Shown piece after piece: positions 22,072 through 31,305 of a DNA stretch of 64,000 nt. The stretch spans positions 3,720,001 to 3,784,000 of the forward strand of contig NZ_CP011371.1 in assembly GCF_001017435.1 (NCBI RefSeq), written 5' to 3'. Source of the stretch: Caldimonas brevitalea. GTDB taxonomy: Bacteria; Pseudomonadota; Gammaproteobacteria; Burkholderiales; Burkholderiaceae_C. Both the position numbers and the translations under genes were made by a program. The notes beneath the pieces were generated by a model. That model saw only the letters and a list, made by a program, of their open reading frames with translations. It had not been told where the DNA came from and made no database searches. The number at the start of each line of letters is the position of its first letter. Within the stretch, counting starts at the first letter, position 1.

Positions 22072-23115
22072 ATGAGGGAGATCGTGCGCGCCGCCGCCGC
22101 GCGGCTCTACCGCCTCGGCGCTCGCAGCACCTACCCGGGGGGCTGCGGTTCGCGCCTGCCCATCTTGATGTACCACCGTGTGGTGGCCCGCAAAGACCCG
22201 CTGCTCAACGACGTGCCCGACGCCGCCACGCTGGCCGACCAGTTGCGGGCACTGTCGCAGGCGTTCACGGTGCTGCCGCTCGAGGAAGCGGTGGAGCGTC
22301 TGCAGGCCGGCACCTTGCCGCCCCGGGCGGCGTGCATCACCTTCGACGACGGGTACCGCGACAACTACGAGCTCGCGCTGCCCTTGCTCCAGCAGTTCAA
22401 GCTCACCGCCACCTTCTTCGTCTCAACCGGCTTCCTCGACGGCGGGCGCATGTTCAACGACACCGTGCTCGAAAGCGTGCGGCGCCTCGGCGCCCACCAG
22501 CGCATCGACCTCGGCGAGATCGGCCTGGGCCAGCGCAGCGTCAGCGACGCCGCATCGCGCATCGCGCTGGCCGACGACATCGTGGCGGCGATCAAATACC
22601 TGCCGCTCGAGCGGCGTGAAGAGGTCTGCGCCTCGCTGGCCGGCCAAGTGGACACGCCCTTGCCCGACGACCTGATGATGACGTCCGACCAGGTGCGCGC
22701 CATGGCGCGTGCGGGCATGACGATCGGCGGACACACCCGCCACCATCCCATCCTGGCGCGCATGGACCGCGACGCCGCCGCCCTCGAGATCATGGCCAAC
22801 CGCGATGCCTTGACCTCCTTGCTGGGCGCCGCACCGAACTGTTTTGCCTATCCCAACGGCAAGCCCAACGCCGACTACACTGCCGAGCACATGGAGCTGG
22901 TACGCCAGGCCGGCTACCGCTGCGCCGTCTCGACCGCATGGGGGGTCGCCACGCACGAGATGAACCGCTACCAGCTGCCGCGCTTCGGCCCGCCCGACCG
23001 TCATCCCGGCGTGTTCGTGGCGCGTTTGATGCGCATGTCGTTCCACCACCGCCCCGAACTCGTGGCCTTCCCGCATGACGAGCCGTCGTCCCCACGGCCG
23101 GTCTCGGCACCCTGA
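22072..23115 (+). CDS. Polysaccharide deacetylase (NodB/CE4 family)
   Basis: A 347-residue carbohydrate esterase 4 protein expected to remove N- or O-acetyl groups from a glycan or glycan intermediate using a metal ion. Motif 1 is TFDDGYRDNYELA with Asp92 and Asp93; motif 2 is GGHTRHHP with His221 and His225. The product begins ILMYHRVV, as in many exopolysaccharide-linked deacetylases. No clear signal peptide is seen, so it may act in the cytoplasm. The start at 22072 is the only Met close to the homology; upstream in-frame sequence is low complexity. It lies 446 bp after the PPTase gene and 28 bp before the glycosyltransferase gene, linking the megasynthase unit to glycan chemistry. Confidence 0.88.
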   Translation: MREIVRAAAARLYRLGARSTYPGGCGSRLPILMYHRVVARKDPLLNDVPDAATLADQLRALSQAFTVLPLEEAVERLQAGTLPPRAACITFDDGYRDNYELALPLLQQFKLTATFFVSTGFLDGGRMFNDTVLESVRRLGAHQRIDLGEIGLGQRSVSDAASRIALADDIVAAIKYLPLERREEVCASLAGQVDTPLPDDLMMTSDQVRAMARAGMTIGGHTRHHPILARMDRDAAALEIMANRDALTSLLGAAPNCFAYPNGKPNADYTAEHMELVRQAGYRCAVSTAWGVATHEMNRYQLPRFGPPDRHPGVFVARLMRMSFHHRPELVAFPHDEPSSPRPVSAP

Positions 23116-23143
23116 GTCTGCCCCGCACTCTTCCTCTGACAAC

Positions 23144-24277
23144 ATGGCCGTCCTGGGTATCAGCCTCGAGCCTCCCTTCGATCCCCGCAGCTGGTCGGGC
23201 TCCTCCAAGTTCTTCTTCGAATCGCTGCGCGAGCGCGGCGTGCTGCACGACGCGCGCCAGGTGCGCCTGTCGGCCACCCGCGAGCGTCTGCTGCAGCTGG
23301 CGGCCATCAGCTGGCCGCGTGAGCGCTGGCGCAGCCGCTACAACGCCAGCCCGGCCCGCTTCCAGGCACTGAGCGAGCAGGCGCAAGCCGAGATCCGCCG
23401 CTGCCGCGAGGCCACCGCGGTGGTGCAGATCGGCGCGCGCCTGCGTTGTGCGCAGCCCGACACGACCACGCAACCCCCGGTGTTCGGCTATCACGACGGC
23501 AACGCGGCCCTGCGCTACCGCTATTACGACCAGGGCTTGCTGGCCGATCGCTCGCGCGACGACCACCTGCGCTGGGAAGCGGCGGTGTATCAAGGCATGC
23601 GCGGCATCTTCGTGATGAGCGCCTGGCTCGCCTCGTCGTTCATGAAAGACTTCGGCATCCCGGCCAGCCAACTGCATGTGGTCGGCGCCGGCATCAACTT
23701 CCCCCAGTTGCCGACCCTGCCGCCGAAGCAGGCCGCCGGCCCGCACTTTCTCTTCGTCGGCCGCGAATTCAAGCGCAAGGGCGGCGATCACCTGCTGGCC
23801 GCCTTCGCACAAGTGCGCCGGCAACTGCCCGAAGCCCGGTTGACCATCGTCGGGCCCGACGTGCCGGCCCAGGTCGACCCCGGGGTCACCTTCGCCGGTT
23901 TCCTGTCCAAGTCGGACCCTGCGCAAGCGGCCCAACTGCGCACGCTGTTCGAGCAGGCCACGGCCCTGGTGCTGCCGTCGGTCTATGAACCGTTCGGCAT
24001 TTCCTTGCTGGAAGGCATGGCCTATGGCATGCCGTGTATCGCGGTCGACCGCTGCGCGATGCCCGAGATCGTCGCGCATGGGCAGACGGGCTTGATCGCC
24101 GCCGCGGAAGATCCGGCCTCGCTGGCCGCCGCGATGCTCGAACTCGGCTCGCAACCGGCGTTGGCCGAACGTATGGGCCAGGCCGGGCGCCAACGGGTGG
24201 AACAGCAGTTCACCTGGTCGGCGGTGGCCGGCCGGGTGCACGACGTGTTGCGAGACCAGTACCGGGTCTGCGCATGA
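23144..24277 (+). CDS. Glycosyltransferase family 4 (GT-B)
   Basis: A 377-residue retaining GT-B glycosyltransferase. The C-terminal half has FLFVGREFKRKGGDHLLAAF and the EX7E motif with Glu282 and Glu290 (EPFGISLLEGMAYGMP), the nucleotide-sugar site of GT4 enzymes. The N-terminal half is divergent and carries the acceptor site, so donor and acceptor cannot be named. The start at 23144 fits the first homologous residues (MAVLGISLEPPFD). No strong ribosome-binding site precedes it, so coupling to the deacetylase gene 28 bp upstream is possible. It is probably a cytoplasmic or membrane-associated enzyme building the glycan that the next gene product flips. Confidence 0.88.
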   Translation: MAVLGISLEPPFDPRSWSGSSKFFFESLRERGVLHDARQVRLSATRERLLQLAAISWPRERWRSRYNASPARFQALSEQAQAEIRRCREATAVVQIGARLRCAQPDTTTQPPVFGYHDGNAALRYRYYDQGLLADRSRDDHLRWEAAVYQGMRGIFVMSAWLASSFMKDFGIPASQLHVVGAGINFPQLPTLPPKQAAGPHFLFVGREFKRKGGDHLLAAFAQVRRQLPEARLTIVGPDVPAQVDPGVTFAGFLSKSDPAQAAQLRTLFEQATALVLPSVYEPFGISLLEGMAYGMPCIAVDRCAMPEIVAHGQTGLIAAAEDPASLAAAMLELGSQPALAERMGQAGRQRVEQQFTWSAVAGRVHDVLRDQYRVCA

Positions 24278-24413
24278 CACACCTACTGTCGACCTCTCCT
24301 GCGCCGGCCGCCGTGAAAGCTGCGATGTGTTTCAGGGCCGGGGCCGGCCCTGCCTCTGCGGGCGGCGCCTCGGCCGCCGCCTCTTCTGTGTCGGCTGCCC
24401 AGGAGTCGCGGCG

Positions 24414-25952
24414 ATGAGTGAGCGTTTCGGCGGCAAGGCGGTGTTCCGCTCCGCCCTGCTGATCACCGGCTCGACCTACGTCGCGTACGCGGCCGGGCTG
24501 GTCACCAACATGATCATCGCGCGTGGCCTGGGTCCCGCCGACTTCGGGCGCTACTCCTATCTGGTGTGGCTGTCCGGGCTGTTGGTGGTGTTCATGAACA
24601 ACGGCCTGACCACCTCGGCCATCCGCTTCATCTCGGAATGCATGGGGCGCGAAGACGCCCCTGCGGCGCGCAAGCTGCACCGGTGGTTTGCGGCGCGCCA
24701 CTGGGCTGCCTGCGCGGTGGTGGGCGGAGTGTTTCTGGCCGCGCTGCCGTGGGTCAAGCCGGCCGGCTGGGACGGCCATCTGCTGACCTTCGCCGCGGTC
24801 GCGCTGGCGGCAGCCCTGGCGCGCGCCTGGTATCTGTTCGGGGTCTCGGTCGCCAAGGGGCATGGCCTGTTCGGGCTGGAGGCCGCCAGCGTCAGCCTGC
24901 TGGCGGTGGCCAACCTGGTCGCTGCGGGCATCGGCTTGCTGGCCGGCGCCCACCTGCTCGGCTTCCTGCTGATCTTCGTGCTGCACAGCCTCGCGCACCC
25001 GCTGGTGATTGCCAGGTGGTCACGCAAGGCCGGCGTGCAGGCCGACCCCGGTGAGAGCGATCCCGCCTTGCTCGCCCGCGTGCGGCCGCACCTGTACTGG
25101 ACGGTGGTGCTGACTTTTGCCGCAGCCCTCAGCAACAAATCGGTCGAGACCTTCTTGCTGAACTCGCTGGTCGGGCCCGAGGCGGTCGGCTTCTTCACGA
25201 TTGCCGCGGCTTTGACCCGCGGCGGTGTCGACCTGTTGTCGTCGGGGCTCACCACCATCCTGATGCCCACCATGGCGCATGCCTACGGTGCCGGGGGCGT
25301 GGAGCGGGTCAGCCGCATCACCTCGGACGCGGCGCGCTACTTCCAGTACCTCGGCCTGTTGCTGGCCGGCGTCGGCGCGTTCTGGGCCGCGCCGGCGATC
25401 CAGATCATGTACGGCCCGAAGTTCGCCGAAGCCGCCTTGCTGCTCGAGGTGATGGTCGTCGTCGGCGGGCTGACGCTGACACAAGGCACCTTCGGTGCGT
25501 TGCTGTCGACCACCGACAACCAGCGCGTGCGAGCGGGCGTGGCCGTCTTCTCGGTCGTGTTCTCAGCGGTCACGGCGCTGCTGCTGGTGCCGCGCTTCGG
25601 CATCATCGGCGCGGTTGTGGCGCATGCCATCTCCAGTGTCGTGGTGTTGGTCGTCGTCGCGCTGCTGGTGGTGCGCACCCTGAAGATCCAATTGCCCCTG
25701 GCCGATGTCGGGCGCATGCTGCTCGCCGCCGCCGGCGGTGCGGCCCTCGCACTGCCGATCGCCCTGTTGGCCCCCGGCCTGCTCGGGCGTTTGGCCGCGG
25801 GGGTGGTGTACGCGGTGGCCTACATCGCGTGTTCGCTGTTCCTGCGTGTCTGGTACACGCGCGACATGGCCGTGATCGGTTCGGTCGCGCAACGCATCAC
25901 CTTCTTGCGCGGCGTCCCGGCGTTGCTCGAGCGCTGGAGCCGCCCGGCCTGA
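24414..25952 (+). CDS. Oligosaccharide/lipid flippase of the MOP (Wzx/MATE-like) superfamily
   Basis: A 512-residue polytopic membrane protein with about 12-14 hydrophobic segments, typical of Wzx-type flippases that move undecaprenyl-linked oligosaccharides across the inner membrane. The N-terminus shows GSTYVAYAAGLVTNMIIARGL then GPADFGRYSYLVW, a pattern shared by this family. The start at 24414 is preceded by AGGAG at a 9-nt gap. It is the last gene of the rightward unit and is followed after 15 nt by a strong hairpin. Its presence implies that the product of this unit, whether glycan or glycan-peptide conjugate, is exported through the membrane. Confidence 0.87.
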   Translation: MSERFGGKAVFRSALLITGSTYVAYAAGLVTNMIIARGLGPADFGRYSYLVWLSGLLVVFMNNGLTTSAIRFISECMGREDAPAARKLHRWFAARHWAACAVVGGVFLAALPWVKPAGWDGHLLTFAAVALAAALARAWYLFGVSVAKGHGLFGLEAASVSLLAVANLVAAGIGLLAGAHLLGFLLIFVLHSLAHPLVIARWSRKAGVQADPGESDPALLARVRPHLYWTVVLTFAAALSNKSVETFLLNSLVGPEAVGFFTIAAALTRGGVDLLSSGLTTILMPTMAHAYGAGGVERVSRITSDAARYFQYLGLLLAGVGAFWAAPAIQIMYGPKFAEAALLLEVMVVVGGLTLTQGTFGALLSTTDNQRVRAGVAVFSVVFSAVTALLLVPRFGIIGAVVAHAISSVVVLVVVALLVVRTLKIQLPLADVGRMLLAAAGGAALALPIALLAPGLLGRLAAGVVYAVAYIACSLFLRVWYTRDMAVIGSVAQRITFLRGVPALLERWSRPA

Positions 25953-25967
25953 CGCCGACGCCGCGGC

Positions 25968-25998
25968 CGATGCCATGCCGCGCGACGGCATGGCATCG
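25968..25998 (+). terminator. 13-bp hairpin ending the megasynthase-flippase unit
   Basis: Arms 25968-25980 and 25986-25998 (CGATGCCATGCCG / CGGCATGGCATCG) pair perfectly around loop CGCGA, starting 15 nt after the flippase stop. There is no poly-T tail, as is common in GC-rich genomes, so termination may need Rho or other factors. Its position supports 6093-25952 as one unit. Confidence 0.65.
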
Positions 25999-26213
25999 AG
26001 GGCGTGAAGGCGGTCATGCGGCTGGGGCTCACATTGCCCACCCGCGCACGGCGTTGCCCTGATCGTCGCCTCGCCCTGCCCGGCGTGGGGCGTCACCGCA
26101 GCTGACTGCCCCTTACTTCGATGGGTCGACACGATGGCGCCGCGGGAGGTCCTGCGCCATGCTTGGGAGGCAGTCGCTGCTGCTGCTGCTGCTTCCACCC
26201 ACAAGGAGATGCC

Positions 26214-27551
26214 ATGGCCGTGATCGAAGGATCGGACGCGGACGACACCCTGTCGGACGACAACGTCGAGCAGTCTTCATGGTTCAACTCGAACTGGTCA
26301 TCCGGTGAGGACGTGATGTCCGGCGGCCTCGGGAACGACTTGTACTTCGTCAATTCAGCCGGCGACGCGGTGGTCGAAGGCGCCGCTCAAGGCAATGACA
26401 TGGTGGTCTCGCGCCTGCAAAACTACTGGCTGCCGGATCACGTCGAGCATTTGCAACTCGATGACACACGCATCGAACCGGAGCCCTCGCCCGGGGACAA
26501 GCCGACATGGCCCGCGGCCCTCGAGGGCTACGGCAACGTGCTCGACAACGACCTGCAGGGCAATGCCAACGACAACTTCCTGCGCGGCGGCGGCGGCGAC
26601 GATCGGCTGTACGGTGGCAAGGGCGACGACGTGCTGCTCGGCGATGCCGGGGACGATGAGCTGGTGGCGACGGACAACGACCGTGCTGGCGCCGCCACGC
26701 AAGGCAGCCTGGCCTCGGGCGACGACGAGCTGGCGGCCGCACAAGCCACGATCCGCATCGAGCTGCTGTTCGGGGGTGACGGCGACGACACGCTCGACGC
26801 CCGCGGCGCCAACGCCTTGCTGGTCGGTGGCCGAGGGCACGACGTCTACCGCATCGTCGGTGACGGGCGCGAGCGGCTCGTCGAAGCGGTCCGAGATGCC
26901 GGCATCGACAGCGTCTATTCCCAGTCGAGCTACACCCTGCGGGACGGCTTCGAACACCTGACGCTGGCAGAAGCGCCGGCCGCGCGCGACGGCAGGGGCA
27001 ACGGGCTCGACAACGTCCTCACCGGCAACAGCGCCGCAAACCGGCTGACCGGCCTGGCCGGCGACGACACGCTGTGGGGCGGCCAAGGGAACGACACCCT
27101 CAACGGCGGCGGCGGCGACGACCGGCTCGACGGCGCGGCCGGCAGTGACCGGCTCACGGGCGGTGCTGGGGGTGACCGCTTCGTCTTCGGCAGCCTGCAG
27201 GCAGGCGAGGCCGACACGGTCGCCGACTTCTCGCACGACGACGACCGCCTGGTGCTGCTGGACACGCTCGACGCGCAGTTGCCGTTGCCGCGGGTCTCCG
27301 GCCTGCAGGGCCTGATCTTCATCGGCGGGAATGTCGAAGGCAACCCGCTGTCCACCGGCTGGTTCTTCAAGGGGGAAGGCTGGACCGGGCAAGAGGGGCT
27401 CAAGCTCAGCGGCCTCTACGTCAACACGCTCGACGGTGCGCTTTGGTACAACCCCACCGGCCTGGAGGCGGACGACGCGGCCTTGCTGGGGTACGTGAGC
27501 GTCAGTGCGGCCGGCAGCCTGGAGGCGACGGACATCGTCTTCGGGGGCTGA
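26214..27551 (+). CDS. RTX (hemolysin-type) calcium-binding repeat protein
   Basis: A 445-residue acidic protein built from glycine- and aspartate-rich nonapeptide repeats. These appear near residues 25-35 and 120-150 and as a longer run at about 270-330 (GLAGDDTLWGGQGNDTLNGG and following). Such repeats form a calcium-binding parallel beta-roll and usually mark type I secreted proteins. There is no N-terminal signal peptide, which fits a C-terminal secretion signal; the protein ends in a hydrophobic TDIVFGG. No catalytic domain is recognised, so it may be a structural or matrix protein. The start at 26214 has AAGGAG 7 nt upstream. No type I transporter genes are in this window. Confidence 0.85.
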   Translation: MAVIEGSDADDTLSDDNVEQSSWFNSNWSSGEDVMSGGLGNDLYFVNSAGDAVVEGAAQGNDMVVSRLQNYWLPDHVEHLQLDDTRIEPEPSPGDKPTWPAALEGYGNVLDNDLQGNANDNFLRGGGGDDRLYGGKGDDVLLGDAGDDELVATDNDRAGAATQGSLASGDDELAAAQATIRIELLFGGDGDDTLDARGANALLVGGRGHDVYRIVGDGRERLVEAVRDAGIDSVYSQSSYTLRDGFEHLTLAEAPAARDGRGNGLDNVLTGNSAANRLTGLAGDDTLWGGQGNDTLNGGGGDDRLDGAAGSDRLTGGAGGDRFVFGSLQAGEADTVADFSHDDDRLVLLDTLDAQLPLPRVSGLQGLIFIGGNVEGNPLSTGWFFKGEGWTGQEGLKLSGLYVNTLDGALWYNPTGLEADDAALLGYVSVSAAGSLEATDIVFGG

Positions 27552-27556
27552 AACGC

Positions 27557-27579
27557 CGCACCGCGCCATGCGCGGTGCG
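27557..27579 (+). terminator. Hairpin terminator of the RTX gene
   Basis: A perfect 10-bp stem (27557-27566 with 27570-27579) with loop CAT begins 5 nt after the RTX stop codon. It lacks a T-run, but its placement and strength suggest a terminator. Confidence 0.6.
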
Positions 27580-27661
27580 AAAGCGGATGGCGGCGTTCGA
27601 TGCGGCGTACCTTGAAAGAAGGCTGCCTGGCATGGGCTGCTCCGCCAGCGAAGGCCGTGTG

Positions 27662-27695
27662 CCTTGCATGCCGCCGCGCAAGGCGGCGTGCAAGG
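27662..27695 (-). terminator. Hairpin terminator of the beta-helix lipoprotein gene
   Basis: A 14-bp stem with one mismatched or wobble position (27662-27675 with 27682-27695) and loop GCGCAA lies 16 nt beyond the minus-strand stop at 27712. It pairs with the RTX hairpin as back-to-back terminators between convergent genes. Confidence 0.6.
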
Positions 27696-27711
27696 TCGGA
27701 CGGCGCCCGCT

Positions 27712-29430
27712 TCAGCGCTCGAGCGCGCCCAGGTCGCTGCCGCTGCCGTTGACGGAGCGCGGCTTGGGCAGATAGACCCGGTCCAGCTGGAAGCCGACCG
27801 GGAAGCCCGTGGCGGCGACGGGCGCCGATTGGCCGACGTCCAACACCGGGCTGCCGGCCTTCGGCAGCATCGTGGCCAGGTCAACCGGCGGGGTGGTGCC
27901 GGTGATCAGGTTGGCCACGCCGTTGAGCTTGCCGCCCACGGTGTGCCACGGGCCGGCGTCGCTCCAGCGTGCGTCGATCCAGTTGCGGCCCAGGTTCAGG
28001 ATGCCACCCGACGGGATGCCGGGGGCGTTGTCCTGCTTCTCGCGCATGCGCGGGTACTTGATCCCCGGATCGAACATGAACACGTTGTTCCAGACCTCGG
28101 CCGTCTCTTCGGTGGTCGACAGCTGGAACAGCACCGCATAGTCGTCGCCGGTCACGTGCACCGTGTTGTTGAAGAAATACAGCGTGCCTTTGCGGTAGCT
28201 GGCTTCGTTGCCGGCATGGTCGCCACCGTAGTGGATCGTGGTGCCGGTGCGGCCGTCCTTGACGATCTGGTTGCCATAGACCCAGCTGCTGCGGTAGGTC
28301 GGGTCGAGCTTGGCGGTCTCGGCATAGTCTTCGGTCTCGACCAGGTCGATCGAGTGGGCACCGCCTTCGATGCGGTTGTAGCGGATCACCGGGCCGACCG
28401 ACCGGTCCTTCAGCGCGTTGCCAAGTGCGCCTGCGCGCATGGGGCCGTAGCGGTTGAACTCGTAGACGACGTTGGCGCTCTGCACGTAGGTGGTGTGGAT
28501 CAAATAGTCACCCACCACGCCGTTGCCGTGCATGTAGTTGCCGGCGATGCGCAGGTTGCGCGTCACGCTGAACTCGCCCTTGCCCTGGCCCATCCACTCG
28601 TCGCTGGACCGGCTGAAGATGGCCTGGGTGCAGTCGGTGATCTCATTGTTCGCGATCACGATGTTGTGGCCGCGCTCGACCCAAACGCAGGCGCCGAACT
28701 CCACATACGGTTGGCGCTCGCCGTTGGAGTTGGTGAAGCTGTAGTACGGATGCGCGCCGCGGATCTTCAGCCCGTCGATCTGGATGTGCTTGGGGTAGGC
28801 CTCCCACAGCTGCGGCTGCAGGCGGTGGATGGTCACCACGGAACGCTGTTCGAACAAGGGATGCGCGTACTTCAAGCCACGCCGCGTCACCGCGTCCTTG
28901 CCATCGACCACCGGACGTTCCCCGTTCGGACCCGGCACGCCACACACGCGCACCGGTGCATCGGCGCGGCCCTGTGCGTTGATCATGATCTTGCCGCGGT
29001 AGGGCACCTCAGCCCAGAAGATGCGCACCGTGTCGCCGGCGGCGAGGCTTTCCCAGGGCACGTCCGCCAGGGTCCGCAACTGCCCGGCACCCGGGCCGAC
29101 CTGGAAGTCGCGGCCCTTGCCGGAGGGCTCGCAAGCGCTCAGCGACAGCGCGGCGGGTGCCGTGGGTGGTGGCGGAGGAGGCTTGGACGCGGCGGGCGGC
29201 GTCGGAGCTGCTGCCGGCGGTTTGCTCGAGCCGGGCGCCGGTGTCTGCGTGGTCGGGCTGGAAGCGCCGGTGCTCGGCACCTGCGCCACCTCCTGCGACG
29301 GCGATGGGGCGGCGGTGGCCCCTGGTTCCGGCGCGGCGTCGCCGCTGTTGCCCCCACCGCATCCGGCCAGACCTGCACTCAGGCAGATCCAACCCGCGAC
29401 GACCCATTCCCAACGCAGCGCAATGCTCAT
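27712..29430 (-). CDS. Right-handed beta-helix lipoprotein, possible polysaccharide lyase or epimerase
   Basis: A 572-residue predicted lipoprotein. The signal sequence ends in lipobox LAGC with Cys24, followed by a Pro/Ala/Ser/Thr-rich linker to about residue 95. The body shows regular beta-helix coils with ladder Asn residues (HIQIDGLKIRGAHPYY, NIVIANNEITDC, LRIAGNYMHGNG). It begins with the common segment APVRVCGVPG then GERPVVDGKDAVT, seen in parallel beta-helix carbohydrate-active proteins such as alginate lyases and C5-epimerases. It probably acts on an exported acidic or extracellular polysaccharide at the outer membrane. I cannot assign catalytic residues. It is a paralogue of the gene ending at 29689, 258 bp upstream. 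Confidence 0.75.
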   Translation of the reverse strand: MSIALRWEWVVAGWICLSAGLAGCGGGNSGDAAPEPGATAAPSPSQEVAQVPSTGASSPTTQTPAPGSSKPPAAAPTPPAASKPPPPPPTAPAALSLSACEPSGKGRDFQVGPGAGQLRTLADVPWESLAAGDTVRIFWAEVPYRGKIMINAQGRADAPVRVCGVPGPNGERPVVDGKDAVTRRGLKYAHPLFEQRSVVTIHRLQPQLWEAYPKHIQIDGLKIRGAHPYYSFTNSNGERQPYVEFGACVWVERGHNIVIANNEITDCTQAIFSRSSDEWMGQGKGEFSVTRNLRIAGNYMHGNGVVGDYLIHTTYVQSANVVYEFNRYGPMRAGALGNALKDRSVGPVIRYNRIEGGAHSIDLVETEDYAETAKLDPTYRSSWVYGNQIVKDGRTGTTIHYGGDHAGNEASYRKGTLYFFNNTVHVTGDDYAVLFQLSTTEETAEVWNNVFMFDPGIKYPRMREKQDNAPGIPSGGILNLGRNWIDARWSDAGPWHTVGGKLNGVANLITGTTPPVDLATMLPKAGSPVLDVGQSAPVAATGFPVGFQLDRVYLPKPRSVNGSGSDLGALER

Positions 29431-29688
29431 GCCTGTTCTCGCTTATCGTTTCTTGTTTGGCCGCTGTCCAACAGGCAGCGGCGCAACCGGCACGGCGGTC
29501 GTACAACCCGCCCCCAACCGGTCGGCATGCGAGACTCGGCGCGGCACACAGCGTCCTAAGACGTGCACCTGCCCGGGCCACCCCCACCGACCGCCCTCTT
29601 CTTCAGGTGCGCCAGCGTAAGGGGATTCGCCCCACCCTGTGTAAGGCTTTGTTTCACCTGTCGTCGTGACGTCGACGAGCGTGACGAA

Positions 29689-31305
29689 TTACCGTAGCTC
29701 GAAGGCACCGAGGTCGTAACCCTGACCGTGACGCCGGCGTTCCACCAGCCCGACGTCCGGCGCGTATTCATGTCGCACCGCCAGGTTCTCGGCGGCCACG
29801 CCGACCCGCAGGCCGGGCGGCAGGGCCGAGGCGCGGTCGAGCACCGGGGAGCCGGGGCGCGGGCGGCCGTCGGGCCCCAGCCCCGCATCCCGGCCGAGCA
29901 ACAAGGGCCCGCTGCGCCGCAACGAAACGGGCGAGTCGGGCCCGCGCGGCACCCAGCCGCTGCTGATCCAGTTGGTGCCCGCCAGCTCGACGGTGCCGTC
30001 GTCGGTGCCGAGCCGCAACTCCGCGGTGCTGCGGTTGACGATGATGTTGCCGCGCACCAGCGCGGTCTGCTTCGGGGTCGGCATGTCGAACAGCGTCACG
30101 TACCAGAACTGCTTGCGCTGCTCGACATCGAGGATGACCGTGTTGTTATAGAAGTAGAGCGTGCCCTGCCGAAAGGCATCGGGGCTGTTGTCGCCGCCCC
30201 AGTGGATCAGCTTCACCGACGAGGTGCCCGGGTTGTTCCAGTCGTCGACGATCAGGTTGCCGTACACCCACGCGTGGTCGTAGAGCGGGTCCTGGCTGAC
30301 CTGCTGCACGCCGTCTTCGATCTCCACCAGGTCGAGTGCGCGCGCCGCAGCGACGATGTGGTTGTAGCGCACCACCGTGCCGCTGGCCCGGTCCTTGAGC
30401 GAGGAGCCGAGCGCCCCGGGCACCAGCTGGCCGATGAAGTTGCCTTCGTAGAGGGTGCGGGCGGCCTGCACATACAGGTTGTGCTCGAGGTAGCTGCCAG
30501 GGTTGCCGTTTTGATGCACGCGGCTGCGCCGCACCGTGATATGGGCACTCGCCTCGTCGCTCGAGCGGCTGTTGACGAAGATGCCGTTGCCGTTGCCCGT
30601 CACTTCGCAGTTGTCGATCGTCAGGTGCTCCACCACGATCGCGTAGATGCCGGCCGCCCCGGTGGAGTAGCGCCCGCTGCTGCCGTCTTGCGCGGTATAG
30701 CGGTTGGGCGAGCGCGCGCCGGTGATCTTCAGGTTCTGGATCACGATGTGCTGCGGACGATGGCCGTAGCGGTCCTGCGGGCCGCGATAGAGAAAGATGG
30801 TGCCGAGGAACTCGCTGTGCTCCTTGCTGAAGAAGCCGGCCCGCGCGACGTCCTTGGCCGTCACCGCCGACTCGCCGCTGATCTCGGGCCGGCGACACTG
30901 CGCGTCGGTCACACCGTTCAAGATCACTGGTGCGTCGGCCCGGCCTTGTGCGCGCAACCCGATCTTGGTGCGGTAGGGCTGCGGGCGGTAATGGATGTTG
31001 ACCACGTCGCCCGGGCCCAGCGACAGCCAGGGCACGTCGGTCAGCTCGGCGTAGGCCTTGCCGGGGCCGACGTCATAGGTGCGACCGCTGCCTTGCAGCG
31101 GCCCGGCGCAGGTGCTGGTGCGTAGGGCCGGCACGGGTGGCGGCCAATCGGCGCTCAACACCACACCGCCGGGCCCGCTGGCCGCTGCCGGTTGCGCCAG
31201 GCACTGGCCGGCCGTCAGCATCGCCACCCCGGTCGCCACCCCGGTCGCCATGCCCCAGCCCCTCCGCGCCAGAACGTGTCGTGCCCCACCCGCACCTCGC
31301 ATCAT
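29689..31305 (-). CDS. Secreted right-handed beta-helix protein, paralogue of the 27712 gene
   Basis: A 538-residue protein with an N-terminal signal peptide (hydrophobic stretch about 18-35, likely cleavage near CLA-QP) rather than a lipobox. The body follows the same order as the neighbouring lipoprotein: ELTDVPWLSLGPGDVVNI, QGRADAPVILNGV, then coils such as HIVIQNLKITGA and LTIDNCEVTGNGNGI. Shared segments (LGSSLKDRASGTVVRYN against LGNALKDRSVGPVIRYN) show a duplication. The start at 31305 has AAGGGG 6 nt upstream; a second Met follows at once. The signal region contains a 12-base direct repeat that gives ATGVATGVA. The role is probably export-linked polysaccharide modification or cleavage, but no active site was identified. 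Confidence 0.75.
   Translation of the reverse strand: MMRGAGGARHVLARRGWGMATGVATGVAMLTAGQCLAQPAAASGPGGVVLSADWPPPVPALRTSTCAGPLQGSGRTYDVGPGKAYAELTDVPWLSLGPGDVVNIHYRPQPYRTKIGLRAQGRADAPVILNGVTDAQCRRPEISGESAVTAKDVARAGFFSKEHSEFLGTIFLYRGPQDRYGHRPQHIVIQNLKITGARSPNRYTAQDGSSGRYSTGAAGIYAIVVEHLTIDNCEVTGNGNGIFVNSRSSDEASAHITVRRSRVHQNGNPGSYLEHNLYVQAARTLYEGNFIGQLVPGALGSSLKDRASGTVVRYNHIVAAARALDLVEIEDGVQQVSQDPLYDHAWVYGNLIVDDWNNPGTSSVKLIHWGGDNSPDAFRQGTLYFYNNTVILDVEQRKQFWYVTLFDMPTPKQTALVRGNIIVNRSTAELRLGTDDGTVELAGTNWISSGWVPRGPDSPVSLRRSGPLLLGRDAGLGPDGRPRPGSPVLDRASALPPGLRVGVAAENLAVRHEYAPDVGLVERRRHGQGYDLGAFELR

Noticed and set aside
21842..22075. Small frame starting MHILQQDDKFESMLIW before the deacetylase gene
   Set aside because: Only the first 25 residues look protein-like; the rest is Ala/Arg/Pro low complexity, there is no clear ribosome-binding site, and it overlaps the deacetylase start.
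26177..26191. Five CTG units in the RTX gene leader, considered as a phase-variation repeat
   Set aside because: The repeat is short, trinucleotide and upstream of the ribosome-binding site. A change in copy number would not shift the reading frame, and there is no sign of slippage control.
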